The notes under the pieces were generated by a model that worked only from the letters and a program-made list of their open reading frames with translations, did no database searches and was not told the origin of the DNA. From assembly GCF_024707525.1 (NCBI RefSeq), contig NZ_CP062231.1, positions 992,001-1,056,000 on the forward strand: DNA of 64,000 nucleotides. The letters run 5' to 3'. The DNA comes from Rhizobium sp. TH2. Its GTDB lineage: Bacteria > Pseudomonadota > Alphaproteobacteria > Rhizobiales > Rhizobiaceae. Below, in pieces: positions 29,765-38,931 of the stretch (the first letter of the stretch is position 1; every line of letters begins with the position of its first letter). The position numbers were made by a program, and so were the translations under genes.

Positions 29765-30135
29765 GCGCTGTCTCCTCTGTTATTCTTCCCGGCCCTGGGT
29801 GAGGAGGCAGGTTACGCCTTGACCAATTCCGTGACAAGCAACACTTGGAAGTAGAAATAGCCAGATTGGTAAAATATCGTAGGAAAGACGCGGTGATAAT
29901 ATATCGGAAATAAGCGCCAAAGTAGAAACTATACGTGAGATTGCGGATTCGTATTTATTGATAAAAGTAAATCATACGGCCGTACTTAAACGGATAACCA
30001 GTGTTGGGGTGCGCCCGCCAGGCGGCAGATCTGCGTTTGAAGCGTCATTCGTACCGGTCAGGAGGAGGCGACATGTCCGTCACAAAAAGAGCATCGTGGG
30101 CGCCTGAGATATGAAAAGTTGCGAAAATAAGAAAC

Positions 30136-30151
30136 CCCTAAAATTTTAGGG
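30136..30151. repeat. Perfect AT-rich palindrome
   Basis: CCCTAAAATTTTAGGG is a perfect 16-base palindrome in an AT-rich stretch (29850-30200) without genes. On the minus strand it is followed by GTTTCTTATTTT and could end a transcript; a protein-binding site is equally possible. Confidence 0.45.
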
Positions 30152-30412
30152 TAAAATCACGATTTATTTTGCCTTCTAACCCAAACGGGGGATATGATTT
30201 CCCCCATACACGTATAGCGTGACTTCTCGGACGAAGTTTTGCGTTATGTCCTGTAAATTCTGGCAGGTGTACCCCACTCCCTTGCGCAACTCGCGACATC
30301 GGAGACGCCCGCTGGTAGAACCCGCCCGCAGCCCTGCCGGGCGGGTTACTTTCTTCAGCGATGAGCGCACCCTGCAGCCATGCCGTCCGGCTTGCCGTGT
30401 CGGCGGCAGCAT

Positions 30413-30437
30413 GGAACCGACGCCGCGCCGCAGCGTT
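30413..30437 (+). promoter_or_regulatory. EcfG (general stress response) type promoter
   Basis: GGAAC at 30413-30417 and CGTT at 30434-30437, separated by exactly 16 bases, match the alphaproteobacterial EcfG consensus GGAAC-N16/17-CGTT. The predicted start near 30445 leaves room for the ribosome site at 30452 and the ATG at 30465. Confidence 0.65.
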
Positions 30438-30464
30438 CCGTCCTCCCAACTGGAGGACTTCAAA

Positions 30465-30668
30465 ATGCCCAACATTCCAAACCCGAATACTATTCCGGCC
30501 ATCACGCCGAGCGACTTCGCCAAGAACGACATCCCCGCCGAGACAGACGATCTTCAGCCGGGCCAGCGAAATCCCGGCCATCCGACCGAAAATCCAGGTT
30601 CGGATGCGGAAGCCGAGCCGCGCAGGACGGGCGGGTCGGCCAATGATCCGCATGGCGGCAGACAATGA
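30465..30668 (+). CDS. Small hydrophilic protein, probably EcfG-dependent
   Basis: 67 residues from an ATG with GGAGG (30452-30456) eight bases upstream. The sequence is rich in Pro, Asn, Asp and Gly (MPNIPNPNTIPAITPSDFAK, later GQRNPGHPTENPGSDAEAEP) with no hydrophobic segment, so it is probably intrinsically disordered. A well-placed EcfG-type promoter lies 28 bases upstream of the start codon. That suggests expression in stationary phase, desiccation or other general stress. I recognise no named family. Ribosome site, promoter and coding bias agree well enough to call it real. Confidence 0.6.
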   Translation: MPNIPNPNTIPAITPSDFAKNDIPAETDDLQPGQRNPGHPTENPGSDAEAEPRRTGGSANDPHGGRQ

Positions 30669-31140
30669 TGTTGTGGGGCGGTTTCGGAATGGAGCCATTC
30701 GGTCAGTCCCACGCTCCGTCATTTGGTAGGAAACGTACAGTTCAGGGCGTTCCTCTTTTTGACTCTTGTGGTGAGCGCGCGGTGGGCTAGACTCATGATG
30801 CTTCGCCCCTAAGTCGAGGACTCTGTGACGCCCGGGCGGCAGGCGGAGCCGCCCCTCATTTTTGCGCAGTTCCTTTCGTTACAGCGTGTATCGGGTCTAG
30901 CAGTTAAACTAAGGGCAAGTAGGCGGTTTCAGATCGCCGCAAATTGGCTTTTGCCGCCAGACTTCAGAGTTTAGTCAACAGCCGGCACTCGGACATCTTT
31001 GTCAAAAGGCTGGCGGCCGTTTTTATCTTCCTGCGTTTGCCTAATTGTTGCGCATCGCCGAAAATTTAGACAGCAGATCGCTTTGATCCGCCAAACATCT
31101 TGCCCGTTTTCCTGCATTCTCCGCTCAAGTATACCTTTTG
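30669..31140. other. Gene-free region with structured segments
   Basis: No convincing gene. It contains a terminator-like hairpin (30834-30860) and a second foldable stretch at 30907-30971, where TAAACT pairs with AGTTTA around a GGCGG / CCGCC stem. It may hold one or two short non-coding RNAs. An open frame on the minus strand (30971-31279) lacks a ribosome site and is not called. Confidence 0.4.
30834..30860 (+). terminator. Hairpin with T run, possible end of a short sRNA
   Basis: GGGCGGC / GCCGCCC stem with a seven-base loop, followed by CTCATTTTT. A weak promoter-like pair (CTTGTG 30765, TAGACT 30788, 17 apart) would give a transcript of about 60 bases. No gene ends nearby on this strand except the small one at 30668. 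Confidence 0.45.
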
Positions 31141-31146
31141 CGACTT

Positions 31147-31160
31147 GGCACGCTTCCTGC
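31147..31160 (+). promoter_or_regulatory. Sigma-54 (RpoN) like promoter upstream of the sRNA
   Basis: TTGGCACGCTTCCTGCTT: GG at 31147-31148 and GC at 31159-31160 are exactly ten bases apart, and the -24 block TTGGCACG is a full match to the RpoN consensus. The predicted start is close to 31171. Confidence 0.5.
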
Positions 31161-31170
31161 TTCCTATATT

Positions 31171-31275
31171 TCAGGTCCAGAGGGGACCATAATCGCGGCC
31201 GCAAAGACCGCATCAGAGCAGCCGCCTTCCGATCATTCCTCCTCCCATGATCACGGAAGGCGGCGCTTTCTTTTC
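31171..31275 (+). ncRNA. Alpha-r14 (NfeR1)-like small RNA with anti-Shine-Dalgarno loop
   Basis: About 105 bases. It folds as a small 5' hairpin (GGTCC-agagg-GGACC), a GCGG/CCGC stem, and a long terminator hairpin: GCCGCCTTCC with GATCAT (31221-31236) pairs with ATGATC and CGGAAGGCGGC (31247-31264), and CTTTCTTTT follows. The loop of the terminator is exactly TCCTCCTCCC (31237-31246), a perfect anti-Shine-Dalgarno. Alpha-r14 family sRNAs of rhizobia, such as NfeR1 of Sinorhizobium, are about this size and present CCUCCUCCC in loops to block translation of several mRNAs. The start is placed from the sigma-54-like promoter and is uncertain. Confidence 0.6.
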
Positions 31276-31363
31276 CCAAGCATTGAAAACTTGTCGCTTG
31301 CCTGTTGGCTTGTGCACCGCTGTCGCCTATCTAACCCCCAGGATAACTGCGGGATATGAGAGA

Positions 31364-32554
31364 ATGGCTGACGTCACCAGCAATGATGTGCTCGAACGGC
31401 TGAAGGCCGTGCGCGGACCTGACATGGAAGGCAACATCGTTGACCTGGGAATGGTCTCCGATGTCTTCATCTCCGACGGCAAGGCCTATTTCTCGATCAC
31501 CGTGCCGGCCGAGCGCGCCAAGGAACTCGAGCCGCTGCGCCAGGCCGCCGAGCGCGTCGTCAAGGAAATGCCCGGCATGAAGGGCGCATTCGCAGCACTC
31601 ACCGCCGACAAGCGCGCTGGTTCCAGCCAGCCAGCCTCGCGGCCCGCACCTGCGCCTGCACAAGCAGGACATAGTCATGCCGGCCATTCGCACGCCGGCC
31701 ACAGCCACGGCCACGCCCCGCGGGCGCCCGCTGCACCGGCACCGAAGCCGGGCATTCCTGGCGTTAAACACATCATCGCCGTCGCGTCGGGTAAGGGCGG
31801 CGTGGGCAAATCCACCACCGCGGTCAATATCGCGCTCGGCCTCCAGGCGCTCGGCCTCAGGATCGGCATTCTCGATGCTGATATCTATGGCCCCTCCGTC
31901 CCGCGCCTGATGAACATCTCCGGCCGGCCGCAGCAGATCGATGGCAAGCTGATCAAGCCGATGGAAAATTACGGCCTGCGCACCATGTCGATGGGCTATC
32001 TCGTCGATGAAGGCACCGCCATGATCTGGCGCGGGCCGATGATCCAGTCCGCCCTCTTGCAGATGTTGCGCGAGGTCGCCTGGGGCGATCTCGACGTACT
32101 GGTCGTCGATATGCCGCCCGGCACCGGCGATGCGCAGCTCACGATGGCCCAGCAGGTGCCGCTCTCCGGCGCTGTGATCGTCTCGACGCCGCAGGATCTG
32201 GCGCTGATTGATGCGCGCAAGGGCATCGCGATGTTCCAGAAGGTGGAAGTGCCGCTGCTCGGCGTCGTCGAGAACATGAGCCACTTCGTCTGCCCGACCT
32301 GCGGTACCACCCACGATATCTTCGGCCATGGCGGCGCGCGCGCCGAAGCCGAAAAACTCGGCGTTGCTTTCCTCGGCGAAGTGCCGCTCGCCATGACCAT
32401 CCGCGAGAATTCCGATTCCGGCACGCCGGTCACGGTCTCGGCTCCCGATGGCCCGCATGCCAGGGTCTATCGCGACATCGCGGCCAAGGTCTGGAGCCAG
32501 CTCTCCGGGGAAGGTGCTGTCGCGCGCACGGCCCCGGCGATCGTGTTCGAATAG
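31364..32554 (+). CDS. apbC: Mrp/NBP35 family iron-sulfur cluster carrier ATPase
   Basis: 396 residues. An N-terminal DUF59/MIP18-like domain (about 1-85) is joined to a P-loop NTPase (about 130-375) with deviant Walker A 'ASGKGGVGKSTTAVNIALGL', 'DADIYGPSVPRLM', 'DMPPGTGDAQLTM' and the cluster-binding 'CPTCGTTHDIFGHGG'. The linker holds a His-rich repeat, three GHSHA units and GHSHGH, which could bind metal. The protein delivers Fe-S clusters to apo-enzymes in the cytoplasm. The ATG at 31364 is taken because the upstream open frame lies in the sRNA region. Downstream genes corA and kup are separate functions. Confidence 0.93.
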   Translation: MADVTSNDVLERLKAVRGPDMEGNIVDLGMVSDVFISDGKAYFSITVPAERAKELEPLRQAAERVVKEMPGMKGAFAALTADKRAGSSQPASRPAPAPAQAGHSHAGHSHAGHSHGHAPRAPAAPAPKPGIPGVKHIIAVASGKGGVGKSTTAVNIALGLQALGLRIGILDADIYGPSVPRLMNISGRPQQIDGKLIKPMENYGLRTMSMGYLVDEGTAMIWRGPMIQSALLQMLREVAWGDLDVLVVDMPPGTGDAQLTMAQQVPLSGAVIVSTPQDLALIDARKGIAMFQKVEVPLLGVVENMSHFVCPTCGTTHDIFGHGGARAEAEKLGVAFLGEVPLAMTIRENSDSGTPVTVSAPDGPHARVYRDIAAKVWSQLSGEGAVARTAPAIVFE

Positions 32555-32787
32555 GTCTCCCAATCTCCCCGGTTCCAGTGGCCGCTGCCGCTCCGGTTTC
32601 CCCGATGTCAAGCATATGGGGCCTGTTGCAGTGCATTATTCTTTTCTTGATTCTTCGCTTGAGATGGGCAATACCACCGCCCACGCCGCGCTCCTTGCGC
32701 GGCCCAAGGACTGCGCGCGAGTTCCCGCAACGGGATAGAACGGTTTGAGCAGGGGCGCATGATCAATCCCTTCGGAGCAATCAATAC

Positions 32788-33768
32788 ATGATGACGGCCT
32801 ACCGTTCGAACGGTGAGTCCGTGGTCCTCACGGTGGACAAGCCGTGGGATGCGCTTCCGCCTGATGTGATCTGGCTCGACATGAGTTTCCCGACCAAGGA
32901 AGAGGACATCTACGCCGAGCGCCTGACGGGCATCGAAGTGCCGACCCGCGAGGACCTGCGCGACATCGAGCCTTCGAGCCGGCTCTATGTCGACGAGCAT
33001 GCGGTCTATCTGACCGGCTCGCTGCTCTGCTATGCCGATACGCCGCGCCCGGTGCTGGCCGACGTTGCCTTCGTACTGACGCCCAATTGCCTCGTCACCG
33101 TGCGCTACGACGATCCGCGCGCCTTCAAGCTCTTCGCCACAGCGCTCTGCCGCGTGCCGGGCGGGATCGGTTCGGCTCATTTGGCGCTTCTCAAGCTGAT
33201 GGAGACGATCACGGACCGCACGGCCGAGATTCTCGAACATGCCGAGTTGCATGGCGACGAACTGCTTCAGAAGATCTTCGGTGAGAATGGCGAACAGAAC
33301 CGCAAGCGTCCCCCGAGAGCACTGGAAAAACTGTTGGGTGGTATCGCCGGCCACCACAGGCTGGTCTCCAAGGCGCGCGGCAGCCTGGCTTCGCTTTCGA
33401 GGCTGATGACTTTCCTCTACACCGTCGATGCGGTGCAGTCCGACCACAATGCCAAGGAACTCGCCCGCTCGATCTCGCGCGACATCCAGTCGCTGTCCGA
33501 GCATGCCAACTTCATTTCCGGCAACATCACGTTCCTTCTCGATGCGTCGCTCGGTCTGATCAATGTGGAACAGAACGGCATCATCAAGATTTTCTCGATC
33601 GCGTCCGTGGTTCTCCTTCCCCCGACTTTGGTCGCATCGATCTATGGTATGAACTTCAAGTATATGCCGGAACTCGAATGGGTATCGGGCTATCCTTCTT
33701 CTCTGCTCCTGATGATCGTCTCCGCGATCATTCCGTATTTTTTCTTTCGCTGGAAGGGCTGGCTGTGA
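32788..33768 (+). CDS. corA: CorA family magnesium/cobalt transporter
   Basis: 326 residues. A long cytoplasmic N-terminal domain is followed by two C-terminal membrane helices. The selectivity motif YGMNF sits at the end of the first helix (IASVVLLPPTLVASIYGMNF), and the second helix ends in 'FFFRWKGWL' with the basic C-terminus of the family. It forms a pentameric Mg2+ channel in the inner membrane. Two ATGs in tandem (32788, 32791) follow CGGAGCA. The 233-base gap upstream shows no recognisable Mg2+ riboswitch. kup follows 15 bases later, so the two may be co-transcribed. Confidence 0.93.
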   Translation: MMTAYRSNGESVVLTVDKPWDALPPDVIWLDMSFPTKEEDIYAERLTGIEVPTREDLRDIEPSSRLYVDEHAVYLTGSLLCYADTPRPVLADVAFVLTPNCLVTVRYDDPRAFKLFATALCRVPGGIGSAHLALLKLMETITDRTAEILEHAELHGDELLQKIFGENGEQNRKRPPRALEKLLGGIAGHHRLVSKARGSLASLSRLMTFLYTVDAVQSDHNAKELARSISRDIQSLSEHANFISGNITFLLDASLGLINVEQNGIIKIFSIASVVLLPPTLVASIYGMNFKYMPELEWVSGYPSSLLLMIVSAIIPYFFFRWKGWL

Positions 33769-33783
33769 GTCAGGCATTGCATC

Positions 33784-35694
33784 ATGGCTGAACAGGCGGG
33801 ACATTTCGGCTCCCATAAAGGTCCGATGCCGACGAGGAAACTGCTCACGCTGGCGCTCGGCTCGGTGGGCGTGGTCTATGGCGACATCGGCACCAGCCCG
33901 CTCTATGCGTTCCGCGAAGCGCTCCGGCCGGTCTCGCATGACGGCGTCGATCGCACCGAGATCATCGGCCTGATCTCGCTCTTCTTCTGGGCGCTGACAA
34001 TCATCGTGACGCTCAAATATGTCATCTTCCTGCTCAGGGCGGACAACGATGGCGAAGGCGGCACGCTGTCGCTGCTATCGCTGGTGACCAAGTCCGTTTC
34101 GGAAAAGCGCGCGGGCCTGCTCTTCATGATCGGCGTGGTCGGCGCCTCGCTCTTCCTGGGTGACGCCATGATCACGCCCGCGCTGTCGGTTCTGTCGGCG
34201 GTGGAAGGCCTGAAATTCGTGGCGCCCGGCATGCACGAATTCGTCGTGCCGATCTCGGTCGTCATCCTTGTGTGCCTGTTTGCGGTGCAGTCGCGCGGCA
34301 CCGCTGCCGTGTCGGCCTTTTTCGGCCCGATCACCGCCTTCTGGTTCCTCGTGCTCGCCGGCATCGGCATCTATCACATCCAGGATGACTGGGGCGTTCT
34401 CAACGCCTTCAATCCCTATTACGGCGTCTGGTTCCTGTTCAACAGCGGCGTCGTCGGCTTCGTCGTGCTCGGTTCGGTCTTCCTGGCCGTCACCGGCGCC
34501 GAGGCGCTTTATGCCGATCTCGGCCATTTCGGGCGGGCGCCCATCCGGCTCGCCTGGTTCGCTCTGATCTTCCCGGCGCTGATCTTGAACTATCTGGGGC
34601 AGGGCGCTCTGGTGCTGCACGACCCGTCAGCGCTGTCCGACCCGTTCTACCTCATGTTCCCGGAGGCGATCCGCTTCCCGGCCGTCATCCTCGCGACGGT
34701 CGCAACGGTCATTGCCAGCCAGTCGGTGATCACGGGCGCCTTCTCGCTCGCTCGGCAGGCGATCCATCTCGGCTTCTTGCCACGCATGGAAATCTATCAC
34801 ACGTCGGAATCCAACACCGGCCAGATCTACCTGCCGGCGGTCAACACGATCCTGCTGTTCGGCGTCATGGCGCTGGTGCTGATGTTCCGCTCGTCGGAAT
34901 CGCTCGCCGTGGCCTATGGTATCGCGGTGACGGGCGACATGGTGGTCACCACCATCCTGTTCTATAATTTCCTGCGCATCTTCTGGAAGTGGAGCCGTCC
35001 GCAGGCGCTGATGCTGGTCGCGCCCCTGCTTTGCATCGAATCGATCTTCCTCGGTTCGAACCTCACCAAGCTGCATCACGGCGGCTATGTGCCGGTTCTG
35101 ATCGCAGGCTGCTTCGTCGTCATCATGTGGACATGGCGGCGCGGCACGCGGATTCTCTTCGAGAAATCGCGCCGTACCCACATTCCACTCGATGCCTTCG
35201 TCCGGTCGCTCGAGAAGAAATCCGAACATGGCCCCATCGAAGTGCCCGGCACAGCGATCTTCCTCACCTCGGATCCGAAATCGACGCCAGCGGCGCTTCT
35301 GCACAATCTCAAGCACAATCACGTCCTGCACAGCCAGAACATGATCCTGACGATCAGGACGCAGAACCGGCCGCGTGTGCCGCTCGAGGAACGCGGCAAG
35401 ATCGAACGCATCTCCGAACACTTCCAGCTGCTCGAACTGAATTTCGGCTTCCAGGAAACCCAGAACGTCTCCCAGGCGCTGGCGCATCTGCGCAAGACCG
35501 GGCTGAAGTTCGACATCATGTCGACATCCTTCTATCTCGGCCGGCGCAAGCTGATCGCCGACGCCAATTCCGGCATGCCGGCCTGGCAGGACAGGCTGTT
35601 CATCGCGCTTGCAGGTGCGGCGACCGACCCCTCCGACTACTTCCGCTTGCCCGCCAACCGCGTTGTCGAACTTGGTGCGCATGTCTCGGTCTGA
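33784..35694 (+). CDS. kup: Low-affinity potassium transport protein Kup
   Basis: 636 residues with about 12 membrane helices in the first 440 and a soluble C-terminal domain. Family blocks are '[20 protein letters not shown]' (about 27-46), '[14 protein letters not shown]', '[20 protein letters not shown]' and '[20 protein letters not shown]'. It is a K+/H+ symporter of the KUP/HAK/KT type, important in acid and osmotic stress. Rhizobia often carry two kup copies; no second is seen here. A strong terminator follows at 35734. Confidence 0.95.
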   Translation: MAEQAGHFGSHKGPMPTRKLLTLALGSVGVVYGDIGTSPLYAFREALRPVSHDGVDRTEIIGLISLFFWALTIIVTLKYVIFLLRADNDGEGGTLSLLSLVTKSVSEKRAGLLFMIGVVGASLFLGDAMITPALSVLSAVEGLKFVAPGMHEFVVPISVVILVCLFAVQSRGTAAVSAFFGPITAFWFLVLAGIGIYHIQDDWGVLNAFNPYYGVWFLFNSGVVGFVVLGSVFLAVTGAEALYADLGHFGRAPIRLAWFALIFPALILNYLGQGALVLHDPSALSDPFYLMFPEAIRFPAVILATVATVIASQSVITGAFSLARQAIHLGFLPRMEIYHTSESNTGQIYLPAVNTILLFGVMALVLMFRSSESLAVAYGIAVTGDMVVTTILFYNFLRIFWKWSRPQALMLVAPLLCIESIFLGSNLTKLHHGGYVPVLIAGCFVVIMWTWRRGTRILFEKSRRTHIPLDAFVRSLEKKSEHGPIEVPGTAIFLTSDPKSTPAALLHNLKHNHVLHSQNMILTIRTQNRPRVPLEERGKIERISEHFQLLELNFGFQETQNVSQALAHLRKTGLKFDIMSTSFYLGRRKLIADANSGMPAWQDRLFIALAGAATDPSDYFRLPANRVVELGAHVSV

Positions 35695-35733
35695 GACAAA
35701 TATTCCACATATTAGCGAACTGCGACATTTCGG

Positions 35734-35779
35734 CTCCCGGCGCCCCAACAAGATATTGGGATGCCGGGAGACGTTTTTT
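35734..35779 (+). terminator. Terminator after kup
   Basis: CTCCCGGC / GCCGGGAG with an inner CCCAA / TTGGG stem, then ACGTTTTTT. It lies 40 bases past the kup stop. Confidence 0.8.
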
Positions 35780-35970
35780 CGCCATGTTCATCGGCTCTTT
35801 GCAGGCTCGGGATACGGGACGGAACAAGGGCCGGGAATATTGATTTTCACGAAACGCTATAGTTTTGCGCATACATTCGACGTGCCTAATTTAACGGTTA
35901 ACCAATCATCAAGGTTAATGCATCACTATCGTCCACACTGGTTCTTGTTGCAGAGTGGGGTAGCGTTCCT

Positions 35971-37143
35971 GTGTCAAAGCGTAAATCTAAGTCGCGGCGT
36001 TCGGGCATGATCTATTCGAAATGGCTCGCCCCGTCGATCTTTGCACTTGCCGGCCTCATGAGTTTTCCGAATGCCGCGGCGCAAGCCGATATCGCCTCGA
36101 TGATATCAGCGAACCTCACCAAGGGTGAGAGCTGGCGCAGCTTCATGGTCGATTCCCCCGCAGGCTCCATCCATCAGGAAGAACTGGTCTTCGCCCATCA
36201 CGAGGAAGAAGCGCTGCCGAAAACGCGCGGCTTGGTGATGCCCGACGGCAAACTCGTGGCGCTTTCGCCGAACGAAAAGGTCGTCCCTGTCACCCCTGAC
36301 GAGGATCGTGTCAATCGGCGGCTCAAAAAGGGCCGCATCATCGCCGTCGAGCGCATCCGGCCGCCTAAGGATTTCACCGCCGGCACCATCCTCGACCGCC
36401 AGGCAAGCCTGTTCTCGGCCGAGCCTATGGAAGACCAGAAGACGGCGTTCATCAAGTCTGACATCCTTGACAAGGGAATGGATATCGCGCTGGCCTTCCA
36501 CAAGAACCGCGCCAAGGTCGATGATTATGGCGTCCCCGCCATGCTCGCGAGCCTGGTGACCAATGACGAGGCGGACAGCCTGGCCACCGCCTATTCCAAC
36601 CCCGAGCCGGATTATGCCGAAGTCTCGCCCTTCGATTCCATCCTGACGGAGAACACGACCAAGCGCTTCGTGCCGAAGATCGACGCCGTCCATCACAACT
36701 GGGCGACATCAGTGCTGCCGGCAAGCGTGTTTACGCCCAGGGAACAGCAGTGCCTCGCCGAGGCGATCTATTTCGAATCGATCACCGAACCACTCAAGGG
36801 CCAGGCCGCCGTGGCCCAGGTCGTGCTCAACCGGGTGCGCAATCCGACCTTCCCGAACACGATCTGCGGCGTCGTCTACCAGAACGAAGACTGGCGCAAC
36901 CGTTGTCAGTTCTCCTTCGCCTGCGACCGAATTCCCGACCGCGTGACCGACAAGTCGAAGTTCAAGACGGCCAAGGACATCGCGATGGCCGTGACCGCCG
37001 GCAAGATCTATCTCAAGGAAGTCGGCGATTCGACGCACTACCACGCCACCTACGTGCGGCCGAACTGGGGACGCACGATGAAGAAGGTCGGGCGCATCGG
37101 CCTGCACATCTTCTACCGCACCCGCTACGGCGGTTGGAGCTGA
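35971..37143 (+). CDS. SleB-type cell wall hydrolase
   Basis: 390 residues if started at the GTG on 35971; an ATG at 36007 would give 378 and is an alternative. A signal sequence or signal anchor follows a basic lead (MIYSKWLAPSIFALAGLMSF, then PNAAAQADI). The C-terminal 130 residues are a Hydrolase_2 (SleB) domain: 'CLAEAIYFESITEPLKGQAA' with the catalytic Glu, 'VAQVVLNRVRNPTFPNTICG', 'FSFACD' and 'THYHATYVRPNW'. The enzyme would cleave peptidoglycan glycan strands in the periplasm; alphaproteobacterial members act in growth and division. The middle 200 residues are low in recognisable structure. No operon partner. Confidence 0.85.
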   Translation: MSKRKSKSRRSGMIYSKWLAPSIFALAGLMSFPNAAAQADIASMISANLTKGESWRSFMVDSPAGSIHQEELVFAHHEEEALPKTRGLVMPDGKLVALSPNEKVVPVTPDEDRVNRRLKKGRIIAVERIRPPKDFTAGTILDRQASLFSAEPMEDQKTAFIKSDILDKGMDIALAFHKNRAKVDDYGVPAMLASLVTNDEADSLATAYSNPEPDYAEVSPFDSILTENTTKRFVPKIDAVHHNWATSVLPASVFTPREQQCLAEAIYFESITEPLKGQAAVAQVVLNRVRNPTFPNTICGVVYQNEDWRNRCQFSFACDRIPDRVTDKSKFKTAKDIAMAVTAGKIYLKEVGDSTHYHATYVRPNWGRTMKKVGRIGLHIFYRTRYGGWS

Positions 37144-37268
37144 CAGATTCTTCGCGCGGGCGGTCTTCAGCGCCGCTTGCTGCACCGCAAATCGAAGAAT
37201 CTTCTTTTGAATCAGCTAAATCGTTGATTTTTATGAATAAATTCCCCCTTAATTTCATTCCTCGTCGC

Positions 37269-37297
37269 CTTGACGAAATCACGGAGTGTAACTATGT
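37269..37297 (+). promoter_or_regulatory. Sigma-70 promoter for the atp (F0) operon
   Basis: CTTGAC (37269-37274) and CTATGT (37292-37297) are 17 bases apart, the housekeeping promoter form of rhizobia (CTTGAC-N17-CTATAT). atpI starts about 100 bases further on. Confidence 0.65.
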
Positions 37298-37403
37298 TGC
37301 ACGCGGCTTGAAGGCGGGGGTCTCCACCTCTCACGGCAGTTGAAATTCAGCTTGTGGGCTCGGGTTTCCTCGGCTAAGGCTCGGCCTCCAATGGAGGTCA
37401 GGT

Positions 37404-37754
37404 ATGGAGACGGACCGCAAGGATAGTCTGGAAGAGCGACGCGATAGCCTTCATCAGAAGCTTGAGCAGGCGCGGCCGAAAGACGAGGGGATCGAAAAGT
37501 CTAGTGATGTTAGCCGCAAAGGCTACTCCGAGGCTTTGAAAATTTCCTCCGAATTCATTTCCGCCATCGTGGTGGGAGGGATCCTCGGTTACCTTCTGGA
37601 CCTTCTTCTTCCGACGAAGCCATGGGGATTGATCGTTTTTGTCCTCCTCGGCTTTGTTGCCGGTGTACTGAATGTGTTGCGCACGACCGGCAAGGTCAGT
37701 TCGCCGCATCCGGTGGACCGGATCGGAAAGCACAGGGATAAAGACAAGCAGTAG
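37404..37754 (+). CDS. atpI: ATP synthase protein I
   Basis: 116 residues with a charged N-terminal third (METDRKDSLEERRDSLHQKL), then two membrane helices (SEFISAIVVGGILGYLLDLL and WGLIVFVLLGFVAGVLNVLR). This is the AtpI/UncI pattern, including 'GxGxxxGYLLD' around the first helix. AtpI helps assemble the c-ring and may carry Mg2+. It is the first gene of atpI-atpB-atpE-atpF'-atpF, the F0 operon, which in Alphaproteobacteria is separate from the F1 genes. Confidence 0.92.
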   Translation: METDRKDSLEERRDSLHQKLEQARPKDEGIEKSSDVSRKGYSEALKISSEFISAIVVGGILGYLLDLLLPTKPWGLIVFVLLGFVAGVLNVLRTTGKVSSPHPVDRIGKHRDKDKQ

Positions 37755-37799
37755 GCGCCCGCCGCCGGCTGTAGAAATGCGAAGCGAGAGAGATCAGAC

Positions 37800-38549
37800 G
37801 TGGCGACACCAGACAAGGTAGATCCCATCCACCAGTTCCACCTCAACACGATCGTGGATCTGGGCAGGTACGACTTCACCAATTCCGGCCTCTTCATGGT
37901 CCTGACGGTGGTCGTGGCGACAGCCTTCCTGCTCTGGGCCTCCGCGCCGAAGGCCGTCATTCCCGGCCGCTGGCAGTCGATTGCCGAACTCTCCTATGAA
38001 TTTGTGGCGAAAATGCTGAAGGACGCGACCGGCCACGGTGGCGAGAAGTTCTTTCCGCTGGTTTTCTCGCTCTTCCTCTTCGTGCTCGTTTCCAATTTCT
38101 TCGGCATGATCCCCGGCTTCTTCACCGTCGGCTCGCAGATCATCGTCACCATCTGCCTCGCTTTGTTGGTGATCGGCACGGTCGTCGTTTACGGTATCTA
38201 CAAGCACGGCTTCAAATTCTTCAGCATCTTCGTGCCCTCGGGCGTGCCGATGGTCCTGATCCCGCTCGTGACGTTTATCGAGATCATTTCCTTCCTCTCT
38301 CGTCCGGTCAGCCTCTCGGTTCGTCTCTTCGCGAACCTGCTCGCCGGTCACATCACGCTCAAGGTCTTCGCCGGCTTCGTCTTCTCGCTCGGCATGCTTG
38401 GCCCGCTCGGCATTGCCGGCGCCATCCTGCCGCTGCTGATGACCATCGGTCTCACCGGCCTCGAATTCCTGGTCGCCTTCCTGCAGGCCTATGTGTTTGC
38501 GGTTCTGACCTGCATGTATCTCAACGACGCGCTCCATCCGGGGCACTGA
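37800..38549 (+). CDS. atpB: ATP synthase F0 subunit a
   Basis: 249 residues, beginning at a GTG (37800). Five to six membrane helices; the essential Arg is in '[20 protein letters not shown]' (about residue 176), and the C-terminal helix has '[20 protein letters not shown]'. '[11 protein letters not shown]' at the N-terminus is typical of alphaproteobacterial subunit a. It forms the two proton half-channels against the c-ring. Confidence 0.97.
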   Translation: MATPDKVDPIHQFHLNTIVDLGRYDFTNSGLFMVLTVVVATAFLLWASAPKAVIPGRWQSIAELSYEFVAKMLKDATGHGGEKFFPLVFSLFLFVLVSNFFGMIPGFFTVGSQIIVTICLALLVIGTVVVYGIYKHGFKFFSIFVPSGVPMVLIPLVTFIEIISFLSRPVSLSVRLFANLLAGHITLKVFAGFVFSLGMLGPLGIAGAILPLLMTIGLTGLEFLVAFLQAYVFAVLTCMYLNDALHPGH

Positions 38550-38621
38550 GTTTCACCGAACACGCGGAGCGCGCCCGCTCCGCTGGAATAGCCGCAACAA
38601 ACGACTTAAAGGAGTTCTACA

Positions 38622-38846
38622 ATGGACGCGGAAGCAGCAAAGTACATCGGCGCCGGTATTGCATGCCTGGGCATGGGTGGCGCAGGCATCGGCCTCGGCA
38701 CGATTTTCGGCAACTACCTGGCCGGCGCTCTTCGCAATCCGTCTGCAGCAGATGGCCAGTTCGGCCGCCTGATCTTCGGCTTCGCCGTTACGGAAGCTCT
38801 GGGCATCTTCTCGCTGCTCATCGCCCTTCTCGCCCTGTTCGGCTGA
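38622..38846 (+). CDS. atpE: ATP synthase F0 subunit c
   Basis: 74 residues forming a hairpin of two membrane helices, with the polar loop RNPSAADGQ and the proton-binding Glu58 in '[10 protein letters not shown]'. The helix-1 glycine run ([14 protein letters not shown]) is complete. AAGGAG lies a few bases upstream. It makes the rotating c-ring. Confidence 0.97.
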   Translation: MDAEAAKYIGAGIACLGMGGAGIGLGTIFGNYLAGALRNPSAADGQFGRLIFGFAVTEALGIFSLLIALLALFG

Positions 38847-38931
38847 TCGGCTGCGACAAAGCATAAGCGTTGCGGGGCTCATTGCCCCGTGATCCGTTTT
38901 TGATACCGGCCCTCTTGGCCTGGAGGTTGGA

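Noticed and set aside
30971..31279. 102-codon frame on the minus strand across the sRNA
   Set aside because: Overlaps the conserved-type sRNA and terminator; no initiation signal.
32570..32620. B12-box-like sequence (GCCACTGGAACCGGGG on the minus strand) upstream of corA
   Set aside because: The other conserved blocks of the cobalamin riboswitch are missing and the strand is wrong for corA.
35880..35920. Several TTAA half-sites before the cell wall hydrolase, as in CtrA boxes
   Set aside because: Spacings of 3 and 13 bases do not match the TTAA-N7-TTAA consensus.
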